Shown: positions 21,135 through 33,378 of the stretch, piece by piece
Layout of the letters: the number at the start of each line of letters is the position of its first letter
Numbering within the stretch: the first letter of the stretch is position 1
NCBI RefSeq assembly: GCF_047948215.1
Contig: NC_134455.1
Span: 73,371,689-73,435,688, forward strand
Length of the DNA stretch: 64,000 bases
Source: Lycorma delicatula
Taxonomy: Eukaryota; Arthropoda; Insecta; Hemiptera; Fulgoridae
Direction of reading: 5' to 3'
Made by a program: the position numbers and the translations under genes
The notes under the pieces: generated by a model
What the model saw: only the letters and a program-made list of their open reading frames with translations
The model's database searches: none
What the model was told of the DNA's origin: nothing

Positions 21135-23131
21135 ATGACAAAATTTCTCCGGATTGTTACATGGAACATTAACGGCCTATTTTCTAGGCGGGAAGAACTA
21201 GAAATTATGGAAATTACCAAATTCTCTAGACGTAATATTATTATCAGAGACACACTTTACAGACTGGAATTACCCTAGACTTCAAGGTTTCTCGGTGTAT
21301 GTAACAAATCACCCAGACGGAAGAGCCCATTGGGGAACTACGATATTTATTAGAAATTTTCTGAGGTATCATCAACTTCCAGGTTTCTGCACTAACCAGA
21401 TTCAGGCAACCACGATGGAAGTTCCAGACTGGTTGGGACCTGTAACACGGTCTGCGGTGTACTGTCCTTGGCGTCATACTATAACGTACAAGTTGTTCTC
21501 CGAATACATTGCAACACTAGTTTCTAAATTTATCGCTTGAGGGGAGTGGGTTGCGAAAGACCCGTTGTGGGGTTCTTGTCAACCAACAGAGGAAGGATGA
21601 TTAGGATGATTGTTCAAAATCTACGCCTGGACGTAGTTTCGGGATTCCGCCGACATACTGGTCTACGGAGCTAACAAAGATCTCGGATTTACTTGACTTT
21701 TTTATCACTTAAGGTATATCATCTACATACACTTGGTAGAAAACAGCTACGATTCGACGTCGGGGACCACTCGCCCGTTTTACTTACAGTGAGCACGACG
21801 GTGCTGAGGAGAAAAAGAAGGCCTATCCTGCATACAAAACGAACAGATTGGGTCTTTTATCAGGACAGGATCGAGGAGAAACTGATTGACCCATTTCCGC
21901 TCAATACACCTGAGGATATTAACTGTCAACACGCTTTTTAACGTCGGTCATGCAGGAAGGTGCTTGGCGAACTACACCTGAAGATTTACATTCGACCAAA
22001 GACAATATTTGTTCGAGTGAAGTGATAGATCTACCTGGATCAAAATGGCATCTCAGATATAATTGGCAGCGATTCAGGAGGTCAGAAGACAGAGCCACTT
22101 ATTAACAGGGTTGCGCGGAGGCTGAGACGGTTGTTGAAGGCTATAAGAAACGAACCTTTCAAGCAATATACCGGAAATTTTTTTAATCTGATTAGAGACG
22201 AATTCACCTTATGGAAGGCTACACAGGGGCCACAACGATCCAGAAGTACGCTTCCTGCCCTACAGGGACATACTGATTCATGGTTGAGAAATGACAAAGA
22301 GAAAGCCGATCTATTTGCTTCACACTTAGGCGAAACATTCAACCTCACGATGAAAGGGGTCCTAGTGACGAGGATATTAACACTTCTTAGAGAGCCCAGT
22401 GCCAGTCAGTTTTCTGATTAGACCAGTCTCAACAAGGGAGTTACTGAATTTAATCAACCAGAGAAGGCGACTAAAGAAAGCCCCGAGTTTGACTTACAGA
22501 CGTACAAAATGCTTGTCATGGTACCCCTTAACGTCATCACGTACATTAAGGATCTCTTTAATACTAACCTGCAGACGTCTTAATTCCCAGCGGAAGAGAA
22601 GGTATCGCAGGTGGTAATGTTCTTGAAACCAGGGAAGCCCGCTCAGGAGGTTTATTTTTATAGGCCGATTAGCCAATTGCCGGTTATATCTAAATTATTT
22701 GAAAAGCTGTTACTTCTCAGGCCTAAGCCAGTTTTGGAGGGCGAGAAAAATCATGGTTAGGCCAGTTTTCGAGGGTAGCCAGTTTTGGTAGGCCAAATTG
22801 GTGATGCTTGTGTGCGCACCCTCAATTTGGACTACGTTTCGGTGGTCCAAGTTAGTCTATCAGTTTGGATCACCATTTTGGGTTCAGGAACGGCCACTCC
22901 ACCATCGAACAATCCCATAGAGTTGTCAAGGTCATCAGTGGATGTCTGGAGAAAAGAAAATTCTGCTCGGCGGCATTCTTAGACATTCAACAGGCCTTTG
23001 ATAAGGTGTGGTTGCCTGGCTTTCTTTATAAATTAAAATTAAAACTTCCTCAACCCTACTACCTTGTCTTATGGAATTATCTTGAGGGACATTTCTCTCA
23101 GGTAAGATGTAGTGATGAGTTATTGAACTTT
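21135..23131 (+). pseudogene. Jockey-type LINE ORF2: endonuclease and reverse transcriptase, broken
   Basis: ORF2 makes the nicking endonuclease and reverse transcriptase for target-primed insertion. The start ATG (21135-21137) overlaps the preceding TAA (TAATG). The endonuclease begins FLRIVTWNINGLFSRREELE, including the WN-x-NG motif, and continues HFTDWNYPRLQGFSVY; near 21760 the SDHSPVLLTVS-like motif is altered to GDHSPVLLTVS. The RT has MFLKPGKPAQEVYFYRPISQ (near 22620), GFRNGHSTIEQSHRVV (near 22880) and FLDIQQAFDKVWLPGFLYK (near 22975). The catalytic YADD block is absent because the copy ends at about 23131. Numerous stops and frameshifts occur, with a small threefold duplication (GCCAGTTTT units at 22727, 22761 and 22778) and about 120 extra bases before the GFRNGHS motif. 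Confidence 0.75.
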
Positions 23132-23134
23132 TAA

Positions 23135-24310
23135 ACAAAAATTGTAATGACATAATTTAGAAGAAACAGATCCAACAGTTTGGCCATTTACGACAACTTT
23201 TACTTGTAGCATGTTTACAAATACTTTCATGTAGAAAATTAAGGTTTGATTGAACCGGAACATCTTGGCAAAAATTGTATATATCAGGCAACGAATAAAC
23301 GAGGGATAGAAAAGTTGTTTCGAAAAAACCGATAATAGTGGCATGTTTAACTTTTTAATTTCCTCCGTATAATGTCACTGGTCCATCTCTGCAAAATATG
23401 TTGTCTCAGCATTGACCTCATCATTTGAAGTGAATCTTCGTCCATTGAGCCATTTCTTGAGGTTTGGGAAGAGGAATTAATCGCTGGGAGAAAAATCTAG
23501 CGAATACAGCTTATGTTGGAAAACTTAAGTTTTCCTGAATAGCACCCTTCGTGCTAATAAGGAAGCGTAAAACTCCCCGATGATGATCCCAGCTTTTTTC
23601 TAGGTAGTTTGTAAGAATCAAATGGCTAAAATCCTAAAAAAAAATCATAGCCAATACGTTTCCCATAGATGGAACCAACCGTTTTCGCTTTCCGAGGGCC
23701 ACTTTTACATACTTGTATCCACTGTTCTCTAATATGTAACGGTGAATCCATGTTTTGTCTACTGTTATAGAAAGTTGAAGAAACTCAGCCGAAATGGATT
23801 TTAAATAAGTCTTATCATGCTTGAGAAGTGTTAATCAAACGGAAAGCTTTTTCATATACAAAATATCGAGTAAAATGTAATGGACACGACTTTCATGACT
23901 TGCTAAGTCAGCAAGCACACACATCTTTAATTCAAAATTTTTCATTTTTGTGACAATTTTGTTGGTCGTATCAGTTTTTAAGGGACCAGAGTGTTCCTCA
24001 ACTTGAATGGATGTACGACCGCATTTAATTTAGCGACTCATTTTTATACCTCAAAAATGAATGTTGAGAATTCTTTTTCTTTTTCTGTTGAGGTTAAAAC
24101 TTTTAAAATAATGTACTTTGTAACAGCTGGAACTTCAATTTTATTCGTTTTTCAGAAAATGTCAAAATTTATTTAGTTTACCCGATCACCACAAATAAGC
24201 AGCCAAACCCACAAATATGAAACTTCACAATACGCTACCTAAAGAATCATACTTGACAAATGTCGTCATTTGTTCATAATTGTACCATGTCTGTCGGGCC
24301 GAGAACTTTC
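23135..24310 (-). pseudogene. Mariner-type transposase, degraded
   Basis: Read on the minus strand, ordered pieces match the mariner layout: NCHKNEKF near the HTH end, then HYILLDILYMKKLSVRLI, then KTWIHRYILENSGYKYVK (near 23730, around the second catalytic region), then YSLDFSPSDFFLFPNLKKWL-like (near 23500-23450, with D replaced in places), then FTSNDEVNAETTYFAEMD. The SPSD-x-FLFPNLKKWL block is the classic mariner C-terminal signature. Stops interrupt every piece. The right side ends near a GTCGTTTGGAAAGTTCTCGG-type sequence that may be a degraded terminal repeat. It lies directly against the truncated end of the Jockey RT, which does not visibly resume on the far side. Confidence 0.65.
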
Positions 24311-26384
24311 CAAACGACTCTTAATAGAGTGCTAGAGATGTTTTCAGTGGATGGTAAGTCTGCTTCAAAAGGTTGATAAGAAAAAATATTTTTCGTAATT
24401 TCCGATAATTTGAATACCAGCCGAATTTGAAATTATAATGGTAACCTCTACCCTAACCTGGCGGTGCATCTCGTATTTACCTTGTGTTAATAATTTTACT
24501 CCTGATCTTGTTTGATTCCTTATATTCTTTGACTATTGATAATATTTTGAAAAATAAACTTAATAGTTAAGCGAGATTACCCTTACTGGCTCTTTACTGA
24601 AAAATTGGTGACTGTCCCAGCTCCAAAGGTTTTTACATCCGGTAACACCAATTTCAGGACTTACGGGGCAGTCTGGATTACTTTTATTAATTTTTTCGTC
24701 TGTTACTTTCCGATGGAGATATTTTATCGAGGTGCGTCGCTAGCGCCTCCTCTGACAAGTATGACAACTTGACAGAGAGGCGGCTACGCTATCTCTATAA
24801 TCATTAAAATAGATTATAAATATTATAATCTTTATAATTACTATTATCATAAATTTAAGAAACAAAATAATTTAAAAAAAATTAAACAAATTAATTAGAT
24901 ATGAATAAATATAACAAGAAAGTAAATATAATATACTTTACTTTCATTAGAAAGAAATGTTGTCTTCGTTTTCATCTCATTAGTAAAAGCAGTAAGGAAG
25001 TAAAAACCGAAATGAAATATCCTTTTATATTAATAGTGCTGACATTACATATATCAATACATTTTATAAATACATAAAAATAAAATTTTACCTTAATATA
25101 AAAACTATTAACGTAAAGATAAGGGTAATGAGGTCCTTAATTATACTTTTTAACGTTAAAAATTTGATGTCATTTAAAAAAAAAAGGTTAAATAGATCAT
25201 TAACTATTAAATATAATTAATCCAGTAATCTCTTTAGAAATTATGAAATAGGATTATTACATTAAGAAAGTAAATGTATTCTAATTAACGATATAATAAT
25301 ACAAATTTATTATTTATGAAACTGTGGTAAAGAATTCTATAAGATGAAAAGAAGTCATCATATTGTAAATAATAAATCTGCAACTCCATTCTTTAAATAA
25401 AATTATTCATGCAACCCACGTTCATGAACACTTTTCTTTAAGTAGGTTTCTCTTCAACACCCACGAGACTTTTCCGTAGTGTTCTTATAATACTTTTTTT
25501 ACGTATATGTATTTTATAGAATATAGATAGACTAAAAAAAAACTTCGCTTACACGATTTAATGTTACCATCTCCATATAGGGGAATCCACCCATTGCGTG
25601 TTTTACTTACTAACCCTTAACTTTATTTCGTTTGCAACATACGTACTTAGTAAATTAGTTTCATTCTAAAATTATGAGTTTGTATATGTAGTTACTTGTA
25701 CTTATTTGAAAATATTCTTTATTACTATTTTTTTCTATTCAAAGCCTATATAGTTTTGGAGAAGTGTATTGTCAACATTTATGTGTATAAGGGCATTCAT
25801 TATTAATCTTGGAATTTTTATTTTAGTTTTTATAAATATGTTTAAAACGTGTTTGAAAACAAGTAATTATTTTTGTGAAAAAAATATTTTATTTAATTAT
25901 GAAATTTAAATAAATTGGAAAATAATAAAACGTTCAAATACTATCTACAAAGATTTATTTTAATAAATAAGTAAATAAATAAAATGAAAAGAAAATTAGA
26001 CCCAAAGATAAAGAATAGCATGGACCTTATACCAATCTAGGATATTTTTCTTATCGTTATTCCTTATCTATCTTGAGATACATTTTTATGTATCTATACT
26101 GTATTACATTACGACCTCCATTAACCTAATTTAGGCTTGCATTTCGACATGATGAGAAATCTTAGGGTCAGTGGTTTAGATGTTTTTTTAAGGTAAACTT
26201 ACATTCTCTGTAGAGATTTTCTTTAACGATAGTTTTTATTTTTGTTCCCCTTACTCTAAAAAGAAATACTATAAATTTTCTCATCTTATACTGTTAACTT
26301 AAGTATTGTTTATTTAGTGAATCTTTATTTTCTATTATTATTTCTTATTATTTTAATATATTGATTTTCTTGGTTATCTTCTGC
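24311..26384. other. AT-rich non-coding stretch
   Basis: No coding element was recognised. A GC-richer patch near 24725-24790 (GGTGCGTCGCTAGCGCCTCC) may be a repeat remnant. Confidence 0.5.
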
Positions 26385-26686
26385 CTTCCTTTTTCTTGTT
26401 TAGCCTCCGGGAATTACCGTCAGGTATTACTTCAGAGGATGAATGAGGATGATAATGTATGAGTGTAAGTGAAGTGTAGTCTTGTACAGTCTCAGGTCGA
26501 CCATTTCTGAGATGTGTGGTTAATTGAAACCCAACCACCAAAGAACACGATCCAGGTATCCACGATCTAGTTTTCAAATCCGTATAAAAATAACTGTCTT
26601 TACTAGGAATTGAACGCTGAATCTTACGACTTCCAAATCAGCCGATTTGGGAAGACACGTTCACCAACAGACCAATCCGGTGGGTT
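26385..26686 (-). mobile_element. tRNA-derived SINE, copy 2
   Basis: Minus-strand copy of the family at 12820-13118. The 5' end is AACCCACCGG, with A-box GGTCTGTTGGTGAACGTG, B-box GCGTTCAATTCC, the same body and the same 3' phrase ending GAGGCTAAACAAGAAAAA. A 67-codon reverse frame over it is a shadow. Confidence 0.8.
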
Positions 26687-26719
26687 GCTTATCTTCATCG
26701 GTGGGTTGCTGATCATCAT
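26678..26719. repeat. 21-bp tandem duplication at the SINE 5' end
   Basis: CGGTGGGTTGCTTATCTTCAT is followed at once by a copy differing at two positions (26678-26698 and 26699-26719). It includes the outer bases of the SINE and its flank. Confidence 0.85.
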
Positions 26720-27814
26720 TTGTTTAACAGTCAAGTTGCCATTTAAGTATAGATTTCAAGTAAAATTTTGTAAACAGATCTAGAGTGTAATCTTGTTTTC
26801 AAACTTATTTCAATATCCGTTTAGCAGAACTGTTTATTTGTGTGAAATTTAAAATCTTTTAAAATGTATTGTATAAAATAATTTTTCAACAATTAAGTAA
26901 AGAAAAATTAAATCAAGCAGTTCCTCCCAGCTGGAAATAATTTATTTCTCTGTATGAAATCATTACGTCCCAAGCATTCAGAAGGAGCCCAGCGGGAGGG
27001 ATAACTTAAAACCTTAAAATTGAAGGAATAGGATTATGATAGTTCATACTGAAGGGCGTTTAAAGAAAAACAATTTTACTTAAAACTTTTACGTTAAGAC
27101 AACCCTTAACAAAATGGCGGCTATTTAATATTAATCACACGGACGATACTATAACTTAAGGCGTACTGTTGGAGCCATTTTTCAAACTAGCTGTGAAAAT
27201 AATAACTCACCTGTAGTTTTGTTAGATTTATTACAGCCTGATGATTTTACTTAAAAATTTTTGTTTTTCAGTTCTTTTTAAGAATTAATTACTTCCCTAA
27301 TTAGCCCTTTCCATTTAAATTTTACCCTTTCTATTTAAAATTTTTCTTTCATTTGCTTCCTCTTATAAACTTAGGATTATTCTTTATATCACACATTTTT
27401 TATACCTCTTATACTTGAAAATATATATCATTATATTCAGAAAAATAGATCGTTTTGAGATAGAAACATCTGCTAAATTTTATTTCTTTAGTGTTCTACA
27501 GTTAAGAAATTATTTTATAGATCACTTTTTAAAGTAGCTATGAAAAAAATATTTATTAAATGGTTGTCATTTAAATTAGAATTTTCTTGGGCAGAGGTTT
27601 TTTACTTCAAAACTTTTACGTTTTAAAGCCCTTTACTCTACCACAACCTTATTCTTTCCATTAAAACTTTTAGGTTGTTCCTCCTGAGTATTTGAGTTGC
27701 GGTGGTCTCGCACCGTAAAATATGTCGTTTCGAGGTGGAAATACTTAATAAAAATTTAGTTTTTCTATGTTGAAACGTTATTTAAGCATTTTGTTTGTTT
27801 ATACTGCATGTATA
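26720..27814. other. AT-rich non-coding stretch
   Basis: No coding element. Two stretches (about 27100-27250 and 27440-27760) share general wording, such as GAGCCATTTTTCAAACTAGCTGTGA against CACTTTTTAAAGTAGCTATGA, and may be diverged copies of an unknown repeat. Confidence 0.45.
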
Positions 27815-28650
27815 TATATATATTTCTTCTGTGCGTGTGTATGTCACTGAACTCCTCCTAAACGGCTGGACTAATTTTGATGAAATTTTGAGTGTGTGAT
27901 TGAGTGAGTTGATTCGAGAATGGTTTAGATTCACAATTTGATTCGATAGAAAATGTTTTTTTAATTAATTTATCTATTTATGTGTTGTTGTTAGGTTAAG
28001 GTTGTTGCGATGGTTAAGGTTCACAATTAAATCCGGTAGGCAGCGCTACGATCGCGTTTTAGATTTTTTAAAATAATTTTTGACATATCAGTCAGAACCG
28101 GTAGTTGGTGATGCGATCGGATTCTAGGATTTGTTTTATTTTGTTGCTTTTTCGCATATCAGTTACTTGCGTCGTAGCTTAGTGTTGTTCTTACATTAAA
28201 ATTCGTATTTTTAACGGACTACTGTGTTTAGAGAATAGTTTGAATTAAATCCGATAGGTAGTGCTGTTCTGACAATTGGATTTGTTTACATTCTGACTTT
28301 TATAAAGTGAAAGGTTAAATTTTATGAAGTTCCGTAATGTTTTGCACGTTTCTTAATATTGAGTATTAATTGTAATGATTTTGCAGCCCAACACTTTTCG
28401 GTAAAAAATTATTTTCCAGCGAATTCTGTGATCAGAGAGTGGTGTGAATTAAATCCGATAGGAAGTGCTGTTGTTTTGCCATTTGTATTTATTTACCTTC
28501 TGACTTTTAGAAAGTGAAAGGTTAAATTTTGTGAAGTTCCTAATAAAGTTCATTGTTTTTAAGGTTTTATGAAACTTTCAATTGTGTTCATTTAATTTGT
28601 ATGTGTACTCAAATCTAGCAATAGCGAAGCATTGCCGAGTATGCTAGAAT
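27815..28650 (+). mobile_element. Helitron-like non-autonomous element with internal tandem repeats (candidate)
   Basis: The left part has a microsatellite and the phrase ACGGCTGGACTAATTTTGATG. The interior holds at least two clear direct copies of a unit with GAATTAAATCCGATAGG, AGTGCTGTT and GTGAAAGGTTAAATTTT (about 28240-28330 and 28445-28540), and weaker copies at 28025 and 28095. The right end has a short hairpin (GCAAT-AGCGAAGC-ATTGC, 28618-28635) about ten bases before CTAG (28644-28647), the layout of a Helitron 3' end. However, the base after CTAG is A, not the expected T. No protein is encoded. Confidence 0.4.
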
Positions 28651-28943
28651 TGTTCGCTTATTGAGAATAGTATTTATTTAAATAACGTTTTAAAGTGTAA
28701 TTAAAAAATATACATTGTGCAAATTTGTAAGATGCAGTATTGATGTGAGTATTTTACATGATTTTTCATGAATTTTAATGATGTATACACCTGCATTCAA
28801 TAATAATCAACTTAACCTACAAATTTAAATTGTCAGTTCTCATTTGGTTCTATTATAACACTCCTGTTAATCAGTCAAGGTTAGCGAGCGTAGGTTAAGT
28901 TTGGTTAAATTATATTTATAAAATAAATAAATATAAATAACTA

Positions 28944-30280
28944 TTATTCTTCAGGTGCGAACATGGCCCCTCTGTTTAGTTCGACTAGGAGGTCATTCCT
29001 CGCCTCATCGTACCTGGGACATCTGAAAAAGACGTGTTGGAGCGTTTGTTCCTCTTGACACACCGGAAAGTTATCCGCTTGGTCCAGGTTAAATCTATGT
29101 AAGTAGGCCCTGAACTTGCCATGACCTGCCAGAAGCTGTGTTAAATGGTAATCAAGCGAGCCATGGGCTCCTACACCATCGCGTAGGAGCCGGTGTGTTC
29201 ATCGACCCTTATCGCCCTGATTCCATCTCTGCTGCCAGATATCAATCATTCCTTCCATTATATGTTGGGATTGCATTTTCCTGTCTGTCGTTGAAAGCGC
29301 TTACAGCTCCCACATCCTTCTTCAGTGTTCAACTTGTACGTCAATGGGAAGATGTCCTGCAAGGAACTCAGCTGCCACTCCAGAAACGATCTTGTACGCA
29401 CAGGCCACCCGGAGACAGCACCTCCTGTGCAGTGCCTGCAGTGGCCTCCTATACTTTTTAGCGCTCCTATACTTAGCGGCGCCCGCTCACACCTCTACTC
29501 CGCATAAAAGTGTGGAGCGATTCACACTTGTTGGGAGCTTCCTTCGTTGTTGTCTTGGGCCGTTTGTATTGGGTAGTAGACGGGCTACCAGTCCCGTCTA
29601 AAAAAAGAGTCCTGTCGGCTCTTTTGACAGCTTCTGACACATGCGCTCCAAAGCGCACCCGGAAATCTATCCAGATGCCCAGGTACTACATAGCCGGTCG
29701 TGACTCAATATGTTGACCTTCTACTGTGATGGACAGTCTAGGTCTCCGTTTGGTTGCTGTAATCAACCATAAGACAACCGAGATAAGACAATCTCGGTCT
29801 TATCGGGGGCCATTTCTAGTCCGACTCCTGTCATCCAATCTTTGATTATGACGCAGGAATTGTTAATCTTTACTGCCGCCTCCGTCCCAGTGGCAGCGTC
29901 AACTATTATCACTACACTGTCTGCGTACCCCATCAAAGTGACTCCAGTGAGCAACGTAAGGTGAAATACACCATTATTAGCAAGATTCCATAGGATCGGT
30001 TCGAGTACCGACTCCTGTGGAACTCCTCAGTCCAGTATGAGATCAAGGGTTCTTCCCTCCACCTCACAAGTCAGTCTACGCACAATTAGGTCATCTTGAT
30101 TATGTAATCCGGTACTCCGTATTCAATCAATGTCTGTAGGATAGCACCGTGAGTAATGCTGTTGAAGGCATTCCTCACATCTACGGTTACCAGGGCACAC
30201 ATCCTACCTGTGGCTCGTCGTCTTCGGTCTCTGATTATGCTGTTTGCTAACTTGCAAATGCGGAAACTGCATCAAGGGCA
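28944..30280 (-). pseudogene. R1-clade LINE reverse transcriptase, 5'-truncated and degraded
   Basis: On the minus strand the upstream end reads AFASLANSIIRDRRRRATGR then MCALVTVDVRNAFNSITHG, an RT block with the catalytic-region VDVRNAF. Next come YGVPDYIIKMT and, at about 29935-29830, GYADSVVIIVDAATGTEAA. This is the YADD active site with the second D changed to S (29916-29927), so it would be inactive. A distal piece reads HGKFRAYLHRFNLDQADNF, PVCQEEQTLQHVFF and RCPRYDEARND, a C...H...C cluster typical of the R1 C-terminus, and ends at a stop at 28944-28946. Two internal inverted duplications disrupt it (29166-29191 and about 29771-29800). The 5' side abuts a transposase fragment at 30286. 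Confidence 0.7.
29166..29191. repeat. 9-bp perfect hairpin inside the R1 remnant
   Basis: GGCTCCTAC (29166-29174) pairs with GTAGGAGCC (29183-29191) across 8 bases. In the minus-strand reading it places a TAG in the RT-derived frame. Confidence 0.85.
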
Positions 30281-30285
30281 GACCT

Positions 30286-30520
30286 AAACTACGGCCAGCT
30301 AGATCACCTGATATGAATCCCTCGGATTTGTGGGGCTAAATGAAAATGTTAGTGAATGCACCACTATCGGAAGATGCGAATGAACTTTTGCGAAGAATCA
30401 CGTAGGCCATTGAAGAAATCAAAAACACCTCAAGAATGCTAGAAAATGCTCTCATCTGTAACTCGCCTTGTTGAATTGTGTTTTCAGGTTGATGGCAATC
30501 ATTTTGACCAGGTGATATAA
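30286..30520 (+). pseudogene. C-terminal end of an IS630-type transposase
   Basis: The frame reads KLRPARSPDMNPSDLWG then, after a stop, MKMLVNAPLSEDANELLRRI and AIEEIKNTSRMLENAL. After one frame change it ends CFQVDGNHFDQVI with a TAA at 30518-30520. RSPD-x-NP-D then LWG is the third catalytic-aspartate region of this superfamily, and a C-x-VDG-HF end is its standard C-terminus. Everything upstream is missing, replaced by the antisense R1 remnant. Confidence 0.7.
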
Positions 30521-30960
30521 TGTAACGTAACCTATGCTACTTTATTTAGTTTTAGAAGTTTAGTTTGTTTTTACAATTTTATCATTTTATTTTAGTCTAA
30601 AATTGTAATGAATATTTTCCATATTGGTACGTCGAAGCTAAAAAACAGTATTTTTGCAACGCAATTTCGCAGAAAGAAGTGGTGGTACAGTACTGAGACC
30701 CATTTTTTTTTAATTTTCTGGTTAAAGACCATAAGAAAACATTAAAATCGCTCCTTAATTTACCTTCCCAGAATTTCAGTTGCACTTCATTTCAGCGGAG
30801 GAGCAGAAATCAGGACGAAATTATACACTGGCCTTAACTCGCTAACGAAGCGTTTTCAGACCCACGTTTATGGAACTTTTGTCATTATATTAATGAAATA
30901 AATACGCCTATAAAGTTTAGCAGAATCCTGCCGAGACACTTCCGGTAGAATTTTGTGTCA
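30521..30960 (+). mobile_element. 3' arm of the IS630-type element at 30286
   Basis: A non-coding segment after the transposase stop. Its right half (ATTTCAG...TCATTTCAGCGGA, then AACTCGCTAACGAAGCGTTTT, then ACGTTTATGGAACTTTT) is collinear with the right arm of the neighbouring complete element (33215-33320). It ends at about 30965, where the next element begins, so the two are joined end to end. Confidence 0.55.
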
Positions 30961-31069
30961 CATTCTGTATATATACGTAGACAGAATATATATCAGGAAG
31001 TTAATCCGGAAATTTCATAACCTATTCTACTCGTAAAGATAATGGAAAAACTTCATACAAACATGTGTT

Positions 31070-31094
31070 GTAACATGCTTCGTTTGCATGTTAC
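31070..31094. repeat. 9-bp perfect hairpin unique to the left arm
   Basis: GTAACATGC (31070-31078) and GCATGTTAC (31086-31094) flank TTCGTTT. The equivalent positions in three related arms (33270, 30840 and 4605) have no such complementarity, so the hairpin arose after divergence. Confidence 0.85.
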
Positions 31095-31502
31095 GGCTAG
31101 TGAAAGATTTTGCTCGGATTTCAGCTACTTCGGTGAAAAAAGATCGTACTGAAATTTTTAGGGCGTTAATTATTAAGGGGCAGAATTAGTAATTTCTTAA
31201 GGTGTTTGACCTGAAACATCGAATAATATAGATTCCAGAACCGTATCTGCAGTAGTTTTTCAGAAATCTGGGGTGAAAATCCCCAGACAACAATAAATTG
31301 AGGTAAAAAACCCTGTTTTTGACATACAAAAGTTTATTAAATGGGTAATAAATACATAAAAATTTTAAACAAAACTTATAGAAAATATAGTTCTGATCTA
31401 AATGGTGTAAGAAAAGTTGAATAGTTAGAAAAATTCGTATTTTATATAGAAACAATGCACTAGACCAAAGTACACTATACTTAGCAGTTTATAATAAATG
31501 TT

Positions 31503-32570
31503 AAAAAATGAGCTCACTATTTTCAACACATTTCTTGGTGCCGTTCTCTACTGCTTTTATTGTTCTTTTTAGTTGTTCAGGGCTGTCCTTAAGTTGTCTA
31601 GCCTCATCCAAAATGCGGAAAATTAATTCCTCAAAAGAATGTAGTTTTTTTTCTATACAATATTTTTCTTCTATCCCCAACCGCAAAAATCTAAATGTGT
31701 TGGATCAGGCGATCTTGTTGGCCAAGAATGCGGACCTCCACGAACAATTCATTTCTCAGGGAAATCATGATTTAAATGAGTGGAAAAGACACAAGAGAAG
31801 TGGGGAAGCGCGCCAGCGTACTGGAAGTATAGTTTGCGTGTCAGCACTACAGAAACATCTTCAAGTAGATACGGCAATTCTTCTTGAAGAAAGTACAAGT
31901 AGATCTCAGCATTTAAATGGCCAGGTAATATGAACGGTCCACATAGCTGATTGTGAAGAAGGCCGCACCATACATTGACTCTGAATCGGTGTGGAAATTG
32001 CCTTCCGTCATTTCATGAGGATTTACTTCTGCCGATGTGTGCTTATTAAGTTGTTGAAACCATCTCTAGTGAAATTTGCCTTGTCAGTTAACAAAACAAC
32101 TTGTAGAGTTGTCGATTTGTATTCCACCAGTTGCAAAACTTCAAGTGAAGGGGTGTGAAGGGGTCTTCTGGATGTAGATGTTGATCTGGCTGTTTATGAT
32201 AACGATAAAATTTATTTTTTTTAAGTGTCCTTCAAACCATCGAATGCGAAACTCCGATCCGTTTAGAAAGGCGTCATGTACTGACGCCTGAATTGCATCG
32301 ATAATAATTTCATCAATAACAGTGTCATGTTGAACAGATCGTGCGTAGCTGGTACAAATGCTAAGTAGTTAACCTGTTTCCCGAAGATTGTTAAAAGTCG
32401 GGTTGATTGTTTTGGAATATAGAATTCTGCGATTCGGAGAACGTATTCCTTATTCTACTCCAGCAACTGTAGCATTATACACACTCAAAATGAATACCAT
32501 ATCAGCGTTTTCCTCTGTTGTAAATAAGTACGGCATTACTCCAATGGTAAACCGATCACGTTCAAACTAA
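31503..32570 (-). pseudogene. Transposase of the long-terminal-repeat IS630-type element
   Basis: The reading order on the minus strand starts near 32550 with YTNEEYADMVFILSVYNATV, an N-terminal HTH region. FAFDGLKDT-like sequence follows near 32240. Then NPHEMTEGNFH and FRVNVWCGLLHNQLCGPF (around the second aspartate, near 31970) and HLNAEIYLYFLQEELPYLLE (near 31900). The end is SWPTRSPDPTHLDFCGWG (near 31715) and FEELIFRILDEARQLKDSPE (near 31600), stopping just inside 31503. The order and spacing match the arthropod group of IS630/Tc1-like transposases at nearly full length, about 340 residues. Several frameshifts and stops make it inactive. A perfect 8-bp hairpin (32269-32289) interrupts the N-terminal part. 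Confidence 0.7.
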
Positions 32571-33377
32571 AATTCACAGAAAACCTTCGCAATACCTGAA
32601 ATACTTAACGTACCTTACAGAATGTTTAGACTCTAATACTTTACTGCGCATTGACGATCAGCTGTTATTTTATTATCAACTTTAAAATAATAACTTTCTA
32701 TTAATTTATTGTATTTCTGTCAATAATAAAAAAAACCATTGTCCAAGTAATTTTTATTTACTTATTTTTATTTTACAATTGTATAATTTCCAGATTTTTT
32801 AAAGGAAATTTTTAACAGTAAATTTTGTTTTTTTCAAATTTTTCACATCACCAAAAAGGAATTTGGTTTTTGTTTACATTAAATAAGTAGTTCTCTGACA
32901 GATGTTACTACATCTGCTATGTACTGTTTCTAAATAAAATTCGGGTTTTTCTAACGTTACTATGTTTTATTCAACTTGTCTTACACCATTTTGTTCAGAA
33001 TTAAATTATGTAAATATTTTATATGTTTATTACCTATTTACGAATTTTATGCGTCAGACATAAAAAAAAAGGTTTTTTACCCCAATTTTTTGGTTATTAC
33101 CAGACGTTTCTCAATTATTACTGCAGATAAGGTTCGGGAACCTATTTTATTTGATTTATCAGGTCAATAAACATAAGAAATCACTAATTATACTACTTAC
33201 ATAATATCTTAAAAATTTCAGTACGACCTCATTTCAGCAGACCATGCGAGCGAAATCTTTTAGTAGCCGTATCTCGCAAACGAAGCGTTTTAGGACATAT
33301 GTTTGTATGAAGTTTTTCCATTATTTTTAGGAGTATAATAGGATATGATAGTTCCAGGAGATCTTCGTGATACATTT

Positions 33378-33378
<1 letters not shown>

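Noticed and set aside
26374..26577. 67-codon reverse frame
   Set aside because: Lies within SINE copy 2; repeated SINE sequence, not a gene.
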